From Saprospiraceae bacterium (GTDB lineage Bacteria; Bacteroidota; Bacteroidia; Chitinophagales; Saprospiraceae), in assembly GCA_016715245.1 (NCBI GenBank), contig JADKAS010000003.1, positions 248,001 through 312,000 of the forward strand: a stretch of 64,000 nucleotides of DNA, in the 5' to 3' direction. Shown here in pieces: positions 29,005 to 38,770 of this stretch. Each line of letters begins with the position of its first letter. Position 1 is the first letter of the stretch. The translations under genes were made by a program, and so were the position numbers. Under the pieces are notes generated by a model that saw nothing but the letters and a program-made list of their open reading frames with translations, was not told the origin of the DNA and did not search any database.

Positions 29005-30294
29005 ATGCGAATCCCTATTTTAGCCTGGAAAAACGTTATAAAAAACCCGCTCAATTTAACATTAAATGTTCTTTTGTTTGGTTTGGGTCTTGGATTGATT
29101 TCATTTTTGTTGTTATTTAACGAACAACTTAAAGAAAAATTTGACAAAAATCTCGCAGAGATAGATTTGGTCGTCGGGGCCAAAGGAAGTCCTTTACAAT
29201 TGATCTTGTGTGGCATGTACCACATTGACAATCCCACCGGAAATATAACTGTAAAAAGTGCAACTCCTTTACTTCGCCCTCTGCATCCGCTGATTAAAAA
29301 AGCAGTTCCTTTATCCTTGGGAGATAACTATAAGTCTTTCAGAATTGTGGGTACAAATCATGAATTTCTTGATTTATATGAGGCCAAACTCCAATCGGGA
29401 ACGTTGTACAAAAAAGATTTTGAAGTCATCATAGGCGCTGCAGTAGCCGATGAGACTAATTTAAAAATAGGCGATACTTTTGTCAGTTCTCATGGCTTTG
29501 GCAGCGATGATGACCACACCCACGATGAAACTGATTTTGTGGTGACAGGAATACTCCAAGGGACTGGCGCTGTTGTAGATCAACTTATTCTGACCAATAC
29601 AGCTTCCATTTGGCTGGTTCACGATCATGGGCACGACCATGAAGAAGAAGGAGAGGTGCTTCCGGTTATCCCTAAGGATACTATAGGCATAACTGGTGAA
29701 GATATAGTACAGAACAGCAATGAAGACCTGATTAACCATCCTGACCAGGAGATTACTTCTGTTTTGATTCAATACAAAAACAAAAAAAATTTTCAGGCCC
29801 TTAACTTTGGCAGAAATATAAATGAAAATACGGATATGCAGGCGGCATCTCCGGCGATTGAAATCAACAGACTGTATTCCATGGTTGGGGTAGGAACAGA
29901 CGCATTAAGGGCTTTGGCTATTTTAATTGCCTTTGTTTCCGCTATCAGTATTTTTATTTCTCTTTATAAAAATATGAAGGAAAGAAAATACGAACTGGCG
30001 CTGATGAGGGTGATGGGTGCCGACAGATGGAAAATTTTTAATCTTGTCATCCTGGAAGGTTTGTTTTTATCAGGAATAGGATTTTTTGTAGGAACGGTTT
30101 TAAGTCATGTTTCTATGGAAATATTATCAGAATATTTGAAAAAGGGCTATAAATATACTTTTACAGGCTGGACTTTTTTACAATACGAGTGGCTCTTACT
30201 TTTGGTTTCCTTACTTATTGGATTATTTGCAGCCTTGATTCCGGCTTTTCAGGCATCTAGAACAGATATTCATAAAACTCTTGGAGAAAAATAG
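29005..30294 (+). CDS. FtsX-like ABC transporter permease with His-rich loop
   Basis: The protein of about 430 residues has one N-terminal membrane helix, a large extracytoplasmic domain, and three C-terminal helices in the FtsX/MacB pattern (ALAILIAFVSAISIFISLY; ALMRVMGADRWKIFNLVILEG; LLLLVSLLIGLFAALIPAF). I chose the ATG at 29005 (MRIPILAWKN) as typical of the family. A TTG at 28984 overlapping the ATPase stop is an alternative that adds seven residues. Two short His/Asp clusters (DDDHTHDETD and HDHGHDHEEE) in the extracytoplasmic domain could bind metal. With the preceding ATPase it forms a complete exporter of Lol/MacB type. Confidence 0.87.
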   Translation: MRIPILAWKNVIKNPLNLTLNVLLFGLGLGLISFLLLFNEQLKEKFDKNLAEIDLVVGAKGSPLQLILCGMYHIDNPTGNITVKSATPLLRPLHPLIKKAVPLSLGDNYKSFRIVGTNHEFLDLYEAKLQSGTLYKKDFEVIIGAAVADETNLKIGDTFVSSHGFGSDDDHTHDETDFVVTGILQGTGAVVDQLILTNTASIWLVHDHGHDHEEEGEVLPVIPKDTIGITGEDIVQNSNEDLINHPDQEITSVLIQYKNKKNFQALNFGRNINENTDMQAASPAIEINRLYSMVGVGTDALRALAILIAFVSAISIFISLYKNMKERKYELALMRVMGADRWKIFNLVILEGLFLSGIGFFVGTVLSHVSMEILSEYLKKGYKYTFTGWTFLQYEWLLLLVSLLIGLFAALIPAFQASRTDIHKTLGEK

Positions 30295-30397
30295 ATTTTA
30301 TAAATTACTATCAAGTTTTCGGTGATAACATCCATAATAAATTGATAAATAATTTGGTTTTATAGTAACAGAAGTCACTTTTCTTTAAAGATGCATA

Positions 30398-31660
30398 ATG
30401 CCAAATAACTTTATAAATAGCAGTTTAAAATTTCTGGCCTACCTGTCAATCTTAATGTTATTTGCGGGGTTTTTATACAACAAACCTATCAACAACATAG
30501 GTTTAACCTTAGCCGGATTTCATGCACTCATTTATGTGAAAGAATCCTGGGCAAAGCTAAAAGGGCCTGTTTTGTATGTATTACTTGCTTTGATTTTACT
30601 GCCTTCTGTTCATGATATAATATTCAACGGATTGTCATTTTTCCATGTTCAGAATACCTTAAAATGGTCGTTGATTGTGTATCCATTATTTTTTGTAAGT
30701 TGTATGAGATACCCTGATTTTTTTAAACATACCATTGTTATTTTTTCCTTATTTATTTTTTTTGGATCGGTAATCAGTTTGGTGGAATATTTTAATAATT
30801 ATGAAGACATCAATCAAGAGTACGGAATGGCTAAAGTTATGAAAGTTCCAGCTTTTTCTGACCACATAAGATATAGTTGGGCTATAGTTGTTTCCATGAT
30901 TTTTGCCTTGTATGCGTATATGAATTTTAATATCGGTAAATTCAGATTTTTATGGATTATTTACATCATATTTAATTTTCTGTTTTTATTTGTTTTGTCT
31001 TCAAAAACAGGGCTGATTACATTATATTTAACCACTTTGGTGCTGATCGGAGGATATATTTTTACAATGGACAGACGTAAGGCTTTTCTGATAACTGGTA
31101 GTATAATTATGATTCCTGTGATTGCTTATTTTGTCTTTCCTTCATTTCAAAATAGAATTGAATTTATAAAATACGATTACTATCATTTTGTGCGAAAAGA
31201 ATATAAACAAGGACAGAGTGATGCCTTACGCATGTATTCATTGGAAGGAGGTGTGGAACTGATTGGCCGACATCCTGTAAAAGGATTTGGTTTTTCAGAA
31301 ATACAGAAAGAAATGAACCAATGGTATAGTATTAATAAACCATTTTTGAAGAAATCTGATTATTTTTTACCCAGTTCAGAGATTGTCCTGTATTGGGCAA
31401 GTTGCGGTATATTTGGGCTTATTGTTATTTTATCATTTGTTTTTGTTCCGTTATGGGAATACAGAAAAAATGTTTTTTTTCTGGCCTATTTTATTCCGGT
31501 GGTTTTTAGTTTTTTGTATGAAACCCATCTGGAGACGCAAACCGGCATTTTTGTTTTTGGATTTACCTTTGGGTTGGTTTTTACCTTGGCTTGGGCTGAG
31601 AAAAATGGAGTCAAATGGAGTCAGAACAAAGGAAGTATTGTAAATTTACCGAATAAATAA
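30398..31660 (+). CDS. O-antigen ligase/polymerase-like membrane protein
   Basis: The 420-residue protein is very hydrophobic, with about ten predicted membrane helices. It has one large periplasmic loop near residues 265-340 (ALRMYSLEGGVELIGRHPVKGFGFSEI), which is the layout of the Wzy_C / WaaL family. Such proteins join or polymerise undecaprenyl-linked glycans onto lipid A core or other acceptors at the periplasmic face. No other glycan assembly genes adjoin, so the substrate is unknown. The next gene begins four bases after the stop codon. Confidence 0.78.
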   Translation: MPNNFINSSLKFLAYLSILMLFAGFLYNKPINNIGLTLAGFHALIYVKESWAKLKGPVLYVLLALILLPSVHDIIFNGLSFFHVQNTLKWSLIVYPLFFVSCMRYPDFFKHTIVIFSLFIFFGSVISLVEYFNNYEDINQEYGMAKVMKVPAFSDHIRYSWAIVVSMIFALYAYMNFNIGKFRFLWIIYIIFNFLFLFVLSSKTGLITLYLTTLVLIGGYIFTMDRRKAFLITGSIIMIPVIAYFVFPSFQNRIEFIKYDYYHFVRKEYKQGQSDALRMYSLEGGVELIGRHPVKGFGFSEIQKEMNQWYSINKPFLKKSDYFLPSSEIVLYWASCGIFGLIVILSFVFVPLWEYRKNVFFLAYFIPVVFSFLYETHLETQTGIFVFGFTFGLVFTLAWAEKNGVKWSQNKGSIVNLPNK

Positions 31661-31664
31661 TGTT

Positions 31665-32105
31665 ATGAAATTTTCATCCTCACTTTGGTTTTTTTTATTG
31701 GCTGTGACTTTTATTTTTGTTTCCTGTAAAGACAAGAAGGGAAATGATGAAAAAGAAGAGACACCTCTATATGAAACGGCGGAATTCAAAGAATTTTATA
31801 ACAAGTTTTCCACAGACAGCGCCTTTCAAATGGATCATGTTGTATTTCCTCTCGACGGTATGAAAGCACCTGAAAATGATACGATGGCAGTAAAACATCA
31901 ATGGCAAAGAGAGGATTGGAAAATTCACACCACTTTTGACGATGCCAATGGCACCTTTTCAGTGGAAATGCTGGATTTAGCGGGAAAAATGGTTATAGAA
32001 ATTATTTCAGATGAGTCCGGAATGTTTTCCATGGAAAGGAGGTTCGCCAAATTGTCGGACGGCTGGAATTTGATTTATTATAAGGAGATGGGTAAATATA
32101 AATAA
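31665..32105 (+). CDS. lipoprotein, possibly DUF4348
   Basis: The 146-residue protein has a lipoprotein signal (ends TFIFVSCKDKKG, Cys near 21) and a mature domain with FKEFYNKFSTDSAFQMDHVVF. That layout resembles Bacteroidota DUF4348 lipoproteins; the family assignment is tentative. It starts four bases after the O-antigen-ligase-like gene, and its stop directly abuts the start of the dioxygenase gene, which suggests a three-gene operon. Its function is unknown. Confidence 0.68.
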   Translation: MKFSSSLWFFLLAVTFIFVSCKDKKGNDEKEETPLYETAEFKEFYNKFSTDSAFQMDHVVFPLDGMKAPENDTMAVKHQWQREDWKIHTTFDDANGTFSVEMLDLAGKMVIEIISDESGMFSMERRFAKLSDGWNLIYYKEMGKYK

Positions 32106-32993
32106 ATGTTGTCGAGAAATGATTTTCTAAAATGGTTGCTGACATCCCCTTTTTTATTCGAAATGACAAAAATGAAGGAAGTATTTAATTATTTTGATTC
32201 AACATCGAGTACTCCAAAGATGCCGGTTCTGTTTTTAGGGCATGGCAGTCCAATGAATGCCATAGAAGATAACCAATTTGTTCAGGGATTTAAAAAAATG
32301 GCAGGAAAAATTCCTAAGCCCGAAGCCATACTCTGTATTTCTGCTCATTGGTATATTAAAGGAACGAAAATAACTGGAATGGAAAAACCACGAGTCATTT
32401 ATGATTTTTATGGTTTTCCCGAAGAATTATATAAGGTCAAATATCCGGCTTCAGGTTCTCCTGTGCTTGCACAAACAGTACAAGAATTAGTAAAGCCAAC
32501 ACAAACTATAATTGATCAGGAATGGGGTCTCGATCACGGAGCCTGGACCGTACTCAAATACTTTTTTCCAAAAGCAGATGTGCCTGTTATTCAAATGAGC
32601 ATTGACCAAAATCTTAGCACAAAGGAACATTTTGAATTGGGAAAAAAATTAAGTTCTCTGCGAAATAAAGGAGTATTGATTGTAGGAAGTGGAAATATTG
32701 TACATAACCTTTCTTTGGTGGATTTTAATAATTTTCACAAGGATAATTTTGGTTATGACTGGGCTATTGAAGCCAGGGTGCAGATCAATGATTGTATTTT
32801 AAATGAAAATTATAATCCTCTCTTTCAGTACAAGTCTTTTTCCAAAGCATTTCAGTATGCAATACCTACGCCGGAACATTTCCTGCCCATAATGTATATT
32901 CTTGCTTTAAAAGAAAAAAATGAAACCATCCATTTATTTAACGATAAATTGCTGGCAGGAAGTTTAAGTATGACTTCCCTCTATATACATTAG
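32106..32993 (+). CDS. ygiD: 4,5-DOPA-extradiol-dioxygenase-like protein (YgiD family)
   Basis: The 295-residue protein belongs to the LigB-type extradiol dioxygenases. Zn/Fe-ligand motifs are visible as LFLGHGSPMNAI, CISAHWYI and EWGLDHGAWTVL, with GSGNIVHNL and the final PTPEHFLPI also as in YgiD. These enzymes cleave catechols such as DOPA, although the true bacterial substrate is usually unknown. The ATG at 32106 directly follows the previous stop. An internal Met near residue 39 (MPVLFLGHGS) is an alternative start matching the usual shorter family length of about 260. Confidence 0.9.
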   Translation: MLSRNDFLKWLLTSPFLFEMTKMKEVFNYFDSTSSTPKMPVLFLGHGSPMNAIEDNQFVQGFKKMAGKIPKPEAILCISAHWYIKGTKITGMEKPRVIYDFYGFPEELYKVKYPASGSPVLAQTVQELVKPTQTIIDQEWGLDHGAWTVLKYFFPKADVPVIQMSIDQNLSTKEHFELGKKLSSLRNKGVLIVGSGNIVHNLSLVDFNNFHKDNFGYDWAIEARVQINDCILNENYNPLFQYKSFSKAFQYAIPTPEHFLPIMYILALKEKNETIHLFNDKLLAGSLSMTSLYIH

Positions 32994-32995
32994 AT

Positions 32996-34120
32996 TTATA
33001 CCCAAAACAAATCAGAAGCTATTTTGTCAGCAAATAATTTACCTTCCCTGCTTAATCTGAATATATTGTTTTTTTCCGAAACATAACCGGATGCTGTATA
33101 CCCTTCAATCAGGTTCAGAAAATAATGTTTGAACTCCTCATCCAGCGCAGCAATTTTTTCTACATCTACACCAAAAGAGGTTCTCAGTCCTGTCATAATA
33201 TATTCGTTGTACCTGTCCGCTTTACTTAACGATTCTTTTTCAGAAGGGATGATACCATTTTCAATACTTTTGATGTACAGCGCATTATTTGCGACATTCC
33301 AGTATCTTGTATTTTGATGATAGGAGTGAGCTGATGGTCCGACACCCAGATAACTTTCTCCTTTCCAATAGTTTGTATTGTGAACGGCCATTTTACCGGG
33401 AATGGCAAAGTTCGAAATTTCATAATGTTCAAATCCAGCATTGCCGAGAGATTGCATCAGGAATAAATATTGTTGTTCTGCCAGTTGATCATCAGGAGAC
33501 AAAACCATTCCTTTTTTTATCTGATGCGCCAAAAGTGTTTTGTTTTCTACAGTTAGTGCATAGGCTGAAATATGGGGAATACCTCTATCTGTTAATTGTT
33601 TGATATTGTATTCCAAAGAGTTCAGTGTAGATCCGGGAACACCATAAATCAAATCACAAGTCAGGTTTATCAATCCATTATACTGAGCTATTTCAATAGA
33701 TTGTTCTGCCTGATAAACATCATGAGCCCTGTTCATAAACTTTAATTCTTCAGCAGAAAAAGTCTGAATTCCAATGCTAAGACGATTGATACCTGATTTT
33801 TTCCAAAGTTTACAGGATATGTCAGTGATATCGTCAGGGTTTGCTTCTAATGTAATTTCAGTATCTTCATTCCAATTAAAATATTTGTGTAAACTTTCAA
33901 AAATAGTATGAAGTTCCGTTTCGTCCAGCAAAGATGGAGTTCCTCCTCCAAAATAAACAGAAGTTAAGCCATTTCCCGGAAGGAAATTAGATTGAAGACT
34001 TATTTCTTTGCAAATGGATTCGACCAATTTTTTTTTCAGAGAAAGGTTAGTAGAGAAATGAAAATTGCAGTACGAGCAAGCTTGTTTACAAAAAGGTATA
34101 TGAATATATACGCCCGGCAT
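32996..34120 (-). CDS. hemW: radical SAM heme chaperone HemW (coproporphyrinogen III oxidase-like)
   Basis: Starting at the ATG at 34120 the product begins MPGVYIHIPFCKQACSYC, placing the radical-SAM CxxxCxxC cysteines at residues 11, 15 and 18. Other HemW features are VYFGGGTPSLL, EANPDDIT, LSIGIQTFS and VGPSAHSY. HemW is thought to transfer heme to target proteins; older annotations call it oxygen-independent coproporphyrinogen oxidase. A longer reading from 34174 adds 18 residues, but that start would overlap the divergent promoter region, so the shorter start is preferred. It is convergent with ygiD and separated from it by only two bases. Confidence 0.92.
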   Translation of the reverse strand: MPGVYIHIPFCKQACSYCNFHFSTNLSLKKKLVESICKEISLQSNFLPGNGLTSVYFGGGTPSLLDETELHTIFESLHKYFNWNEDTEITLEANPDDITDISCKLWKKSGINRLSIGIQTFSAEELKFMNRAHDVYQAEQSIEIAQYNGLINLTCDLIYGVPGSTLNSLEYNIKQLTDRGIPHISAYALTVENKTLLAHQIKKGMVLSPDDQLAEQQYLFLMQSLGNAGFEHYEISNFAIPGKMAVHNTNYWKGESYLGVGPSAHSYHQNTRYWNVANNALYIKSIENGIIPSEKESLSKADRYNEYIMTGLRTSFGVDVEKIAALDEEFKHYFLNLIEGYTASGYVSEKNNIFRLSREGKLFADKIASDLFWV

Positions 34121-34132
34121 CTTACAATTCGT

Positions 34133-34140
34133 TATTTTTG
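34133..34140 (+). promoter_or_regulatory. -7 promoter element for the Omp85-family gene
   Basis: TATTTTTG matches TAnnTTTG and lies 42 bases before the ATG at 34183. It would start transcription near 34147, which rules against an upstream start codon at 34138 for that gene and supports the signal-peptide start. Confidence 0.45.
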
Positions 34141-34182
34141 AATCAATTTGTAAAAATATACTTTTTAAGTCCAATCAATCAT

Positions 34183-35946
34183 ATGAGGATAATATCCTTT
34201 TTTATTTTTTTTCTTTTAACCTGTACGGGATTTGGACAAAAATCATTTTGGCTAAGGTCACAATATACCGATTCACCTGAAATGATTTCAAAAGAAAGTA
34301 AATTTAAATCTTTTTCTGACTCATTGAAAATGAGGCTTCATCTGAAAACCGAAATAGAAGAGAGGAAAAAAAAAGGGTACATTCTGACAAATTTGGATTC
34401 ATTGGTCTGCAAAAACGATACTTGCCTGGCATATATTTTTACAGGTAATGAATACAGTTTTATGAACCTCGAACCGGATACAACAGGAATATCTTTGTAT
34501 GAAAAAAATATTGCGGTTAAAAGATGGAAATTATATAAAAATAATCCTGGAAGTTGGCCTCAATTTGCTGAAGATATCACTAAATATTATTTGTCCCAGG
34601 GTTTTCCTTTTTGCCGGGTATATTTGACAGAAATGGTCAGTGAAAATAATAAAATAGATGTAAAATGTAAGATAGAAAAAGGAGAATTTATTCAATTTGA
34701 CTCTATTGTCAATAAAGGGAATCTGGAGATTAAGAATAATTTTCTGTACAGGTATTTTTTATTAAAACCCGGTGCGAAATATGACCATTTTCAGGTGGCC
34801 AATCTGACAAAAAAATCTAAAAATTTATTGTTTGCCACTACTTCTTCAGAACCTAAAGTAACATTTGATAAAAATAAGGCTATAGTTTACCTGTTTCTCA
34901 ACAGGGCACAGATCAATAAATTTGATTTTATTCTTGGTATCCTACCCAACAATAATCCTGTCACAGGCACAAAAAAATGGGTCATTTCGGGAGATTTAAA
35001 AACTGAATTTTATAATCGTTTTGGGTTGGGAGAATATATATTTGGGCAATATAAAAAACTTCAACCTGAAAATCAAGAGGTTATTGTTAAGTTTTCTTTG
35101 CCCTACATTTATAATTTTGCTTTTGGGGTTGATACGGATTTCAGATTGTTTCGCAACAGCAATCAACATATTGATTTATTCCTCACAGCCGGAATTCAGT
35201 ATTTATTCAAAGGATTGAGTAATGTCAAATTCGGTTACCACTACAAATCTTCAAGATTGATAGATATTAATGTTGAAAGTATTAAAAATTCAGGTAGATT
35301 ACCTTCCAATCTGGATATTTTATACAGATCGGGTGTCTTGAGTGTTCAAATGTTGCAGACGGATTACAGGTTTAATCCGACAAAAGGTCTTTTACTGGAT
35401 TTCCGTTGTAATATCGGGCAGAAAGTCATCCTGGAAAATAGTGTTATTTCGGGAATTGAAGGTTTTGAAAAAGCGTATGACGACGTTAAAAAACCCACAC
35501 TTCAGTTAGAATCTGAAATGGATATTCAGTATTTTATTCCGCTAAAGACGTACGGAACATTTCGTTTAAGGGGTATGGGTGGTTTAAAATTTAATACATT
35601 TGGTATTCGTCAGAACGAATATTTCAGGATAGGAGGAAGTGCTACTTTAAGAGGTTTTGATGAAGAGAGTATTTGGACTGACCGTTATTTTGTCTTGAGC
35701 GGTGAATTCAGATTGTTTTTGGACAGAAATTCATTTTTGAGCCTTCCCTTTATTGATTTTTCTGTAAACCGGCTTTTGATTGATGAAAAAATGGTTATTG
35801 ACAGAGCATACGGCGTTGGATTAGGTATCAATTTTAATACAAGAGCCGGAATTTTTAATGTTAGTTTTGCAGCTGGAAGCAGATTGCAATCTTCATTGGA
35901 TTTTGGAAATATGAAAGTCCATTTTGGTTACGTTAGCCTGTTTTAA
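34183..35946 (+). CDS. Omp85/BamA-TamA-family outer-membrane protein
   Basis: From the ATG at 34183 the protein has 587 residues with a clear signal peptide (MRIISFFIFFLLTCTGFGQ). A POTRA-like region (about 130-210, with YYLSQGFPFCRVYLTEM) follows, then a C-terminal 16-strand type barrel. The L6 loop signature is present as IGGSATLRGFDEES, the conserved Arg-Gly-Phe of the family. Such proteins insert or secrete outer-membrane proteins. It is shorter than true BamA, which carries five POTRA domains, so a specialised TamA-like or two-partner role is more likely. It is divergent from hemW across a 62-base gap. Confidence 0.85.
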   Translation: MRIISFFIFFLLTCTGFGQKSFWLRSQYTDSPEMISKESKFKSFSDSLKMRLHLKTEIEERKKKGYILTNLDSLVCKNDTCLAYIFTGNEYSFMNLEPDTTGISLYEKNIAVKRWKLYKNNPGSWPQFAEDITKYYLSQGFPFCRVYLTEMVSENNKIDVKCKIEKGEFIQFDSIVNKGNLEIKNNFLYRYFLLKPGAKYDHFQVANLTKKSKNLLFATTSSEPKVTFDKNKAIVYLFLNRAQINKFDFILGILPNNNPVTGTKKWVISGDLKTEFYNRFGLGEYIFGQYKKLQPENQEVIVKFSLPYIYNFAFGVDTDFRLFRNSNQHIDLFLTAGIQYLFKGLSNVKFGYHYKSSRLIDINVESIKNSGRLPSNLDILYRSGVLSVQMLQTDYRFNPTKGLLLDFRCNIGQKVILENSVISGIEGFEKAYDDVKKPTLQLESEMDIQYFIPLKTYGTFRLRGMGGLKFNTFGIRQNEYFRIGGSATLRGFDEESIWTDRYFVLSGEFRLFLDRNSFLSLPFIDFSVNRLLIDEKMVIDRAYGVGLGINFNTRAGIFNVSFAAGSRLQSSLDFGNMKVHFGYVSLF

Positions 35947-36002
35947 TTAGACCCATCTCAATAGATATGTACCTTTTACGAAATAATAGTTTTTAATAAG
36001 AA

Positions 36003-36680
36003 ATGAGTACTCAAAAAATTCAGATAGAAGAATCGTGGAAAAAAGTATTACATGATGAATTTGAAAAACCCTATTTCCAAAAATTAACCTCTTTAATAAA
36101 GGAAGAGTTAAAAAATGGAAAGGTATTTACCCTCCGGAGCCTGATATATTTAAAGCATTTGAAATGACACCCTTTGAAAAAGTAAAAGTTGTGATTCTGG
36201 GACAAGATCCATATCACAACCAGGGAAGCTATGGGATTAAGTTTTTCTGTCCCGAAAGGAACCAAAATTCCCCCTTCATTAAAAAATATATTCAAAGAAA
36301 TCAAAGATGACGTCGGTTTGGAAATACCCGATCACGGTGATCTGACAAATTGGGCAACGCAGGGTGTTTTTTTGTTAAATGCTATGCTGACAGTAGAAAA
36401 AAACAGAGCAGGAGCACACAAAGATATAGGATGGCAGACATTTACCAATGTGGTGATTCAAACTTTGTCATCGCAAAAAAATAATCTGGTTTTTCTATTG
36501 TGGGGAAATTTTGCCAGGAGTAAAAAAGAATGGATTGACACTACAAAACACCTTGTACTGGAAGCTGCCCATCCTTCTCCTTTGGCAGGTGGTGCCTTTT
36601 TCGGTTGTAAACACTTTAGTAAGGCAAATGAATACCTGATTAAAAACGGACAAACCACCATCAATTGGGAACTTAAATAA
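36003..36680 (+). pseudogene. ung: uracil-DNA glycosylase, two reading-frame breaks
   Basis: Three consecutive frames together encode a normal family-1 uracil-DNA glycosylase of about 225 residues. They are MSTQKIQIEESWKKVL from 36003, then the YPPEPDIFKAFEMTPFEK and ILGQDPYH segment (the water-activating motif), then MGLSFSVPKG to the end with the HPSPL motif. The first break is in the T run near 36125, where one T is missing. The second is near 36226, between DPYHNQG and the MGLSFSV segment, where two bases seem missing. The enzyme removes uracil from DNA. All active-site motifs survive, so indel errors in the sequence are as likely as real gene loss. Confidence 0.85.
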
Positions 36681-36708
36681 ATTTATTAAAATAATGTATA
36701 ATAATATT

Positions 36709-37904
36709 TCAAACTTCAAAAAAGCCAACACTGGCACCCACCCATGTTTTATCTTTATTATATTTAACACCGACCATTTTACCTTTCGACATACGCACAA
36801 GATTATTGACAATAAATGGTCTTTTTTCTTCTTTAGGCCATAACATCAATAACCTTATTTCGCACTTTACCGGATCTTCCGGTGATTGAATTACCGGTTC
36901 GTAGTGAACTTTTTCCTGCAGGATAAAATTACTTCTGTCCTCTACGTTGTCCAGATCCTCTTTGGTGACATCGATGATGACTCCGGCGCCCGCAAATGAA
37001 AACAAGGGTTTCAGGACATAATTTTCAAGGTCTTCCGGATAGGTAGTCAAATCTTTCAAAAACAAGGTCTTAGGGACATATTTGCTATTTAGAAAAGGAA
37101 GGATAAATTTTGAAATTCGGAAAACCAGTTGGGATGTCCTATCCACTCTACCTCCAGGTCGTCTGTAAAAGAAAAATTCAAATTGAGATCACTCCTTTGA
37201 TCGAGTTCGTCAAAAATAACCCGGTTGTATATTTTTTTGATTTGTATTTTATCTCCTTCTTTATTTTTGTAATAAAGTTTTTTTCCTTCCTTTAAAACTT
37301 TGGTGATACAAAGGCATGGAATACCCAATTCCACTGAAGTACATAACATATCAATATAGGTAGTCTGTTTTTCAGGTTCTATCTCCAGCAGTACTACATG
37401 TTCAGGTTCAGTATCTCCTACGATGATATCTTTTAACAGCTGCACGTATTCCCTGTTGTTCATTTGCTTAAAAAAAGCCGTAAAATGATCCGGTATCAAC
37501 ATTTGTCTTTTAAAAGCATTGCTGATCATGATCTGGAAAAAATATACAGACGGAAAGCCCTGGATTTCGATGAGTTTTGGAAAGGGGTCCCCGTTTTCAT
37601 CAAGTGTAATGCCAAAATCCATTTGTAAAAAAGTAGTATGATCATCTTCATTCGGAACTATGTATTTGGGATCATACAAAGCGGGTTGAGAAATAGTCTT
37701 TAGATCCGTTCTCAGCAGGACATCCGTTATTTCTTCACATGCTTCAAGCAATCTTTTTTTGAGTAATGAGGGAATAAAAAAAGGACTTTCAGCAATTCTG
37801 AAATTTGGAGTTTCGTTGTATTGATTTTTCAAATCTTCAAGCAAAGCCTGATATTTTTCCTCACTAAAATTCTGGTTATACCATTGTCGTACTGATCGTA
37901 TCAT
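36709..37904 (-). CDS. ATP-grasp-like (possibly circularly permuted) protein, one frameshift
   Basis: Two overlapping frames, 37904 to about 37124 and then 37124 to 36709, make one protein of about 398 residues. The join is at a four-base A run (37121-37124 on plus), where one more base gives GHPNWFFRISKF. The C-terminal half holds ENYVLKPLFSFAGAGVIIDV, a likely ATP-binding Lys/Gly-rich loop, and FILQEKVHYEPVI and KCEIRLLMLW, as in ATP-grasp folds. The N-terminal half has KLIEIQGFPS, which resembles permuted ATP-grasp enzymes. The start overlaps the amidotransferase stop by four bases. It is the last gene of a three-gene operon. The product is unknown; formation of a carboxylate-amine bond is inferred. 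Confidence 0.7.
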
Positions 37905-38724
37905 ACCAATACTGCAGTTTGCGAATAAATGGAATCCAACGCGTTTTCTATAAAAGAGGGAAGTATAGTGTCGTGTGTCAATGCTATTTTATCAGGGTCA
38001 TCCAAATGGTCCATCATGTTGTCATATTTTTCTTTTCCAAAGTTTTCAATCACTTGATTTCGGATTTCTTCTTTCCCAAAATGTAAGGTCATACCTTCAG
38101 GATCTGCTTCAGGATGGAATTGAGTTCCGACAAATTCTTTTGAAAAACGCACTGCCATAATGGCTCTTTCGAATTCTACATGGCTTCGGATTTTTTCCAA
38201 AGCAAGTATTTTGGCGCCATGTTTCTGGAAGACGGTTAGATCCGGTTGTATCAACTGCCAATCCCGACTGTCCACCGCATAAAAAGGGTCAGGGAGGTTT
38301 TTAAAAATAGGATCTATCTCTCCAAATTTGGTTTTGTGCACGGGCATAATACCGAACGAAGTAGATTTTCTCTCTGTGATTTCTCCCAGATTAAAATGAT
38401 GGCAGGCCATTTGAAAAGAGTGACACACAAAAAACATATATTTTTTGGAATCATTGTTTTGCTGATTGTATTCCCAAAGGTCGTCAACAAGCTGATACCA
38501 TTTTTGTCCCATATTCCATTTCCTTCAAGAGGATTTCCGGGACCACCACTTGAAATATACACATCAAAACTTGTATCAGGTACTTCGTTGGTGATTCTTA
38601 CATCAAATTCAGTGATATCAAATTCTCTTTTATAAATATTGGCAATATCTCTGATGCACCGCATCCCCTGATTGGGTCTGCCGGCATTCATGTCTAATAG
38701 AGCCAGTTTTAATTTTTGATCCAT
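37901..38724 (-). CDS. class I glutamine amidotransferase-like protein, one frameshift
   Basis: The reading from 38724 (MDQKLKLALLDMNAGRPNQG, then VYISSGGPGNPLEG) continues in another frame after the T run 38501-38505. One extra base there gives NGIWDKKWYQLVDD and a protein of about 275 residues. The class I (triad) amidotransferase pattern is present: oxyanion SSGGPGNP, nucleophile Cys in FVCHSFQMACHHF, and His/Glu in GTQFHPEADPEG. The nucleophile elbow is CHSFQ instead of the usual CxGxQ. It would release ammonia from glutamine for the ATP-grasp partners on either side. It lies 46 bases after the upstream ATP-grasp gene and overlaps the downstream gene by four bases. Confidence 0.82.
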
Positions 38725-38770
38725 GGTGATTTAACTTTAAACCCGGGAAACATCAGAAGTAAACTTTCGT

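Noticed and set aside
34121..34174. Longer N-terminus for hemW
   Set aside because: The extra 18 residues precede the conserved MPGVYIHIPFC start of the family and run into the divergent promoter.
34138..34182. Upstream in-frame ATG for the Omp85-family gene
   Set aside because: It falls inside the TATTTTTG promoter box and would place 15 residues ahead of a normal signal peptide; the ATG at 34183 fits better.
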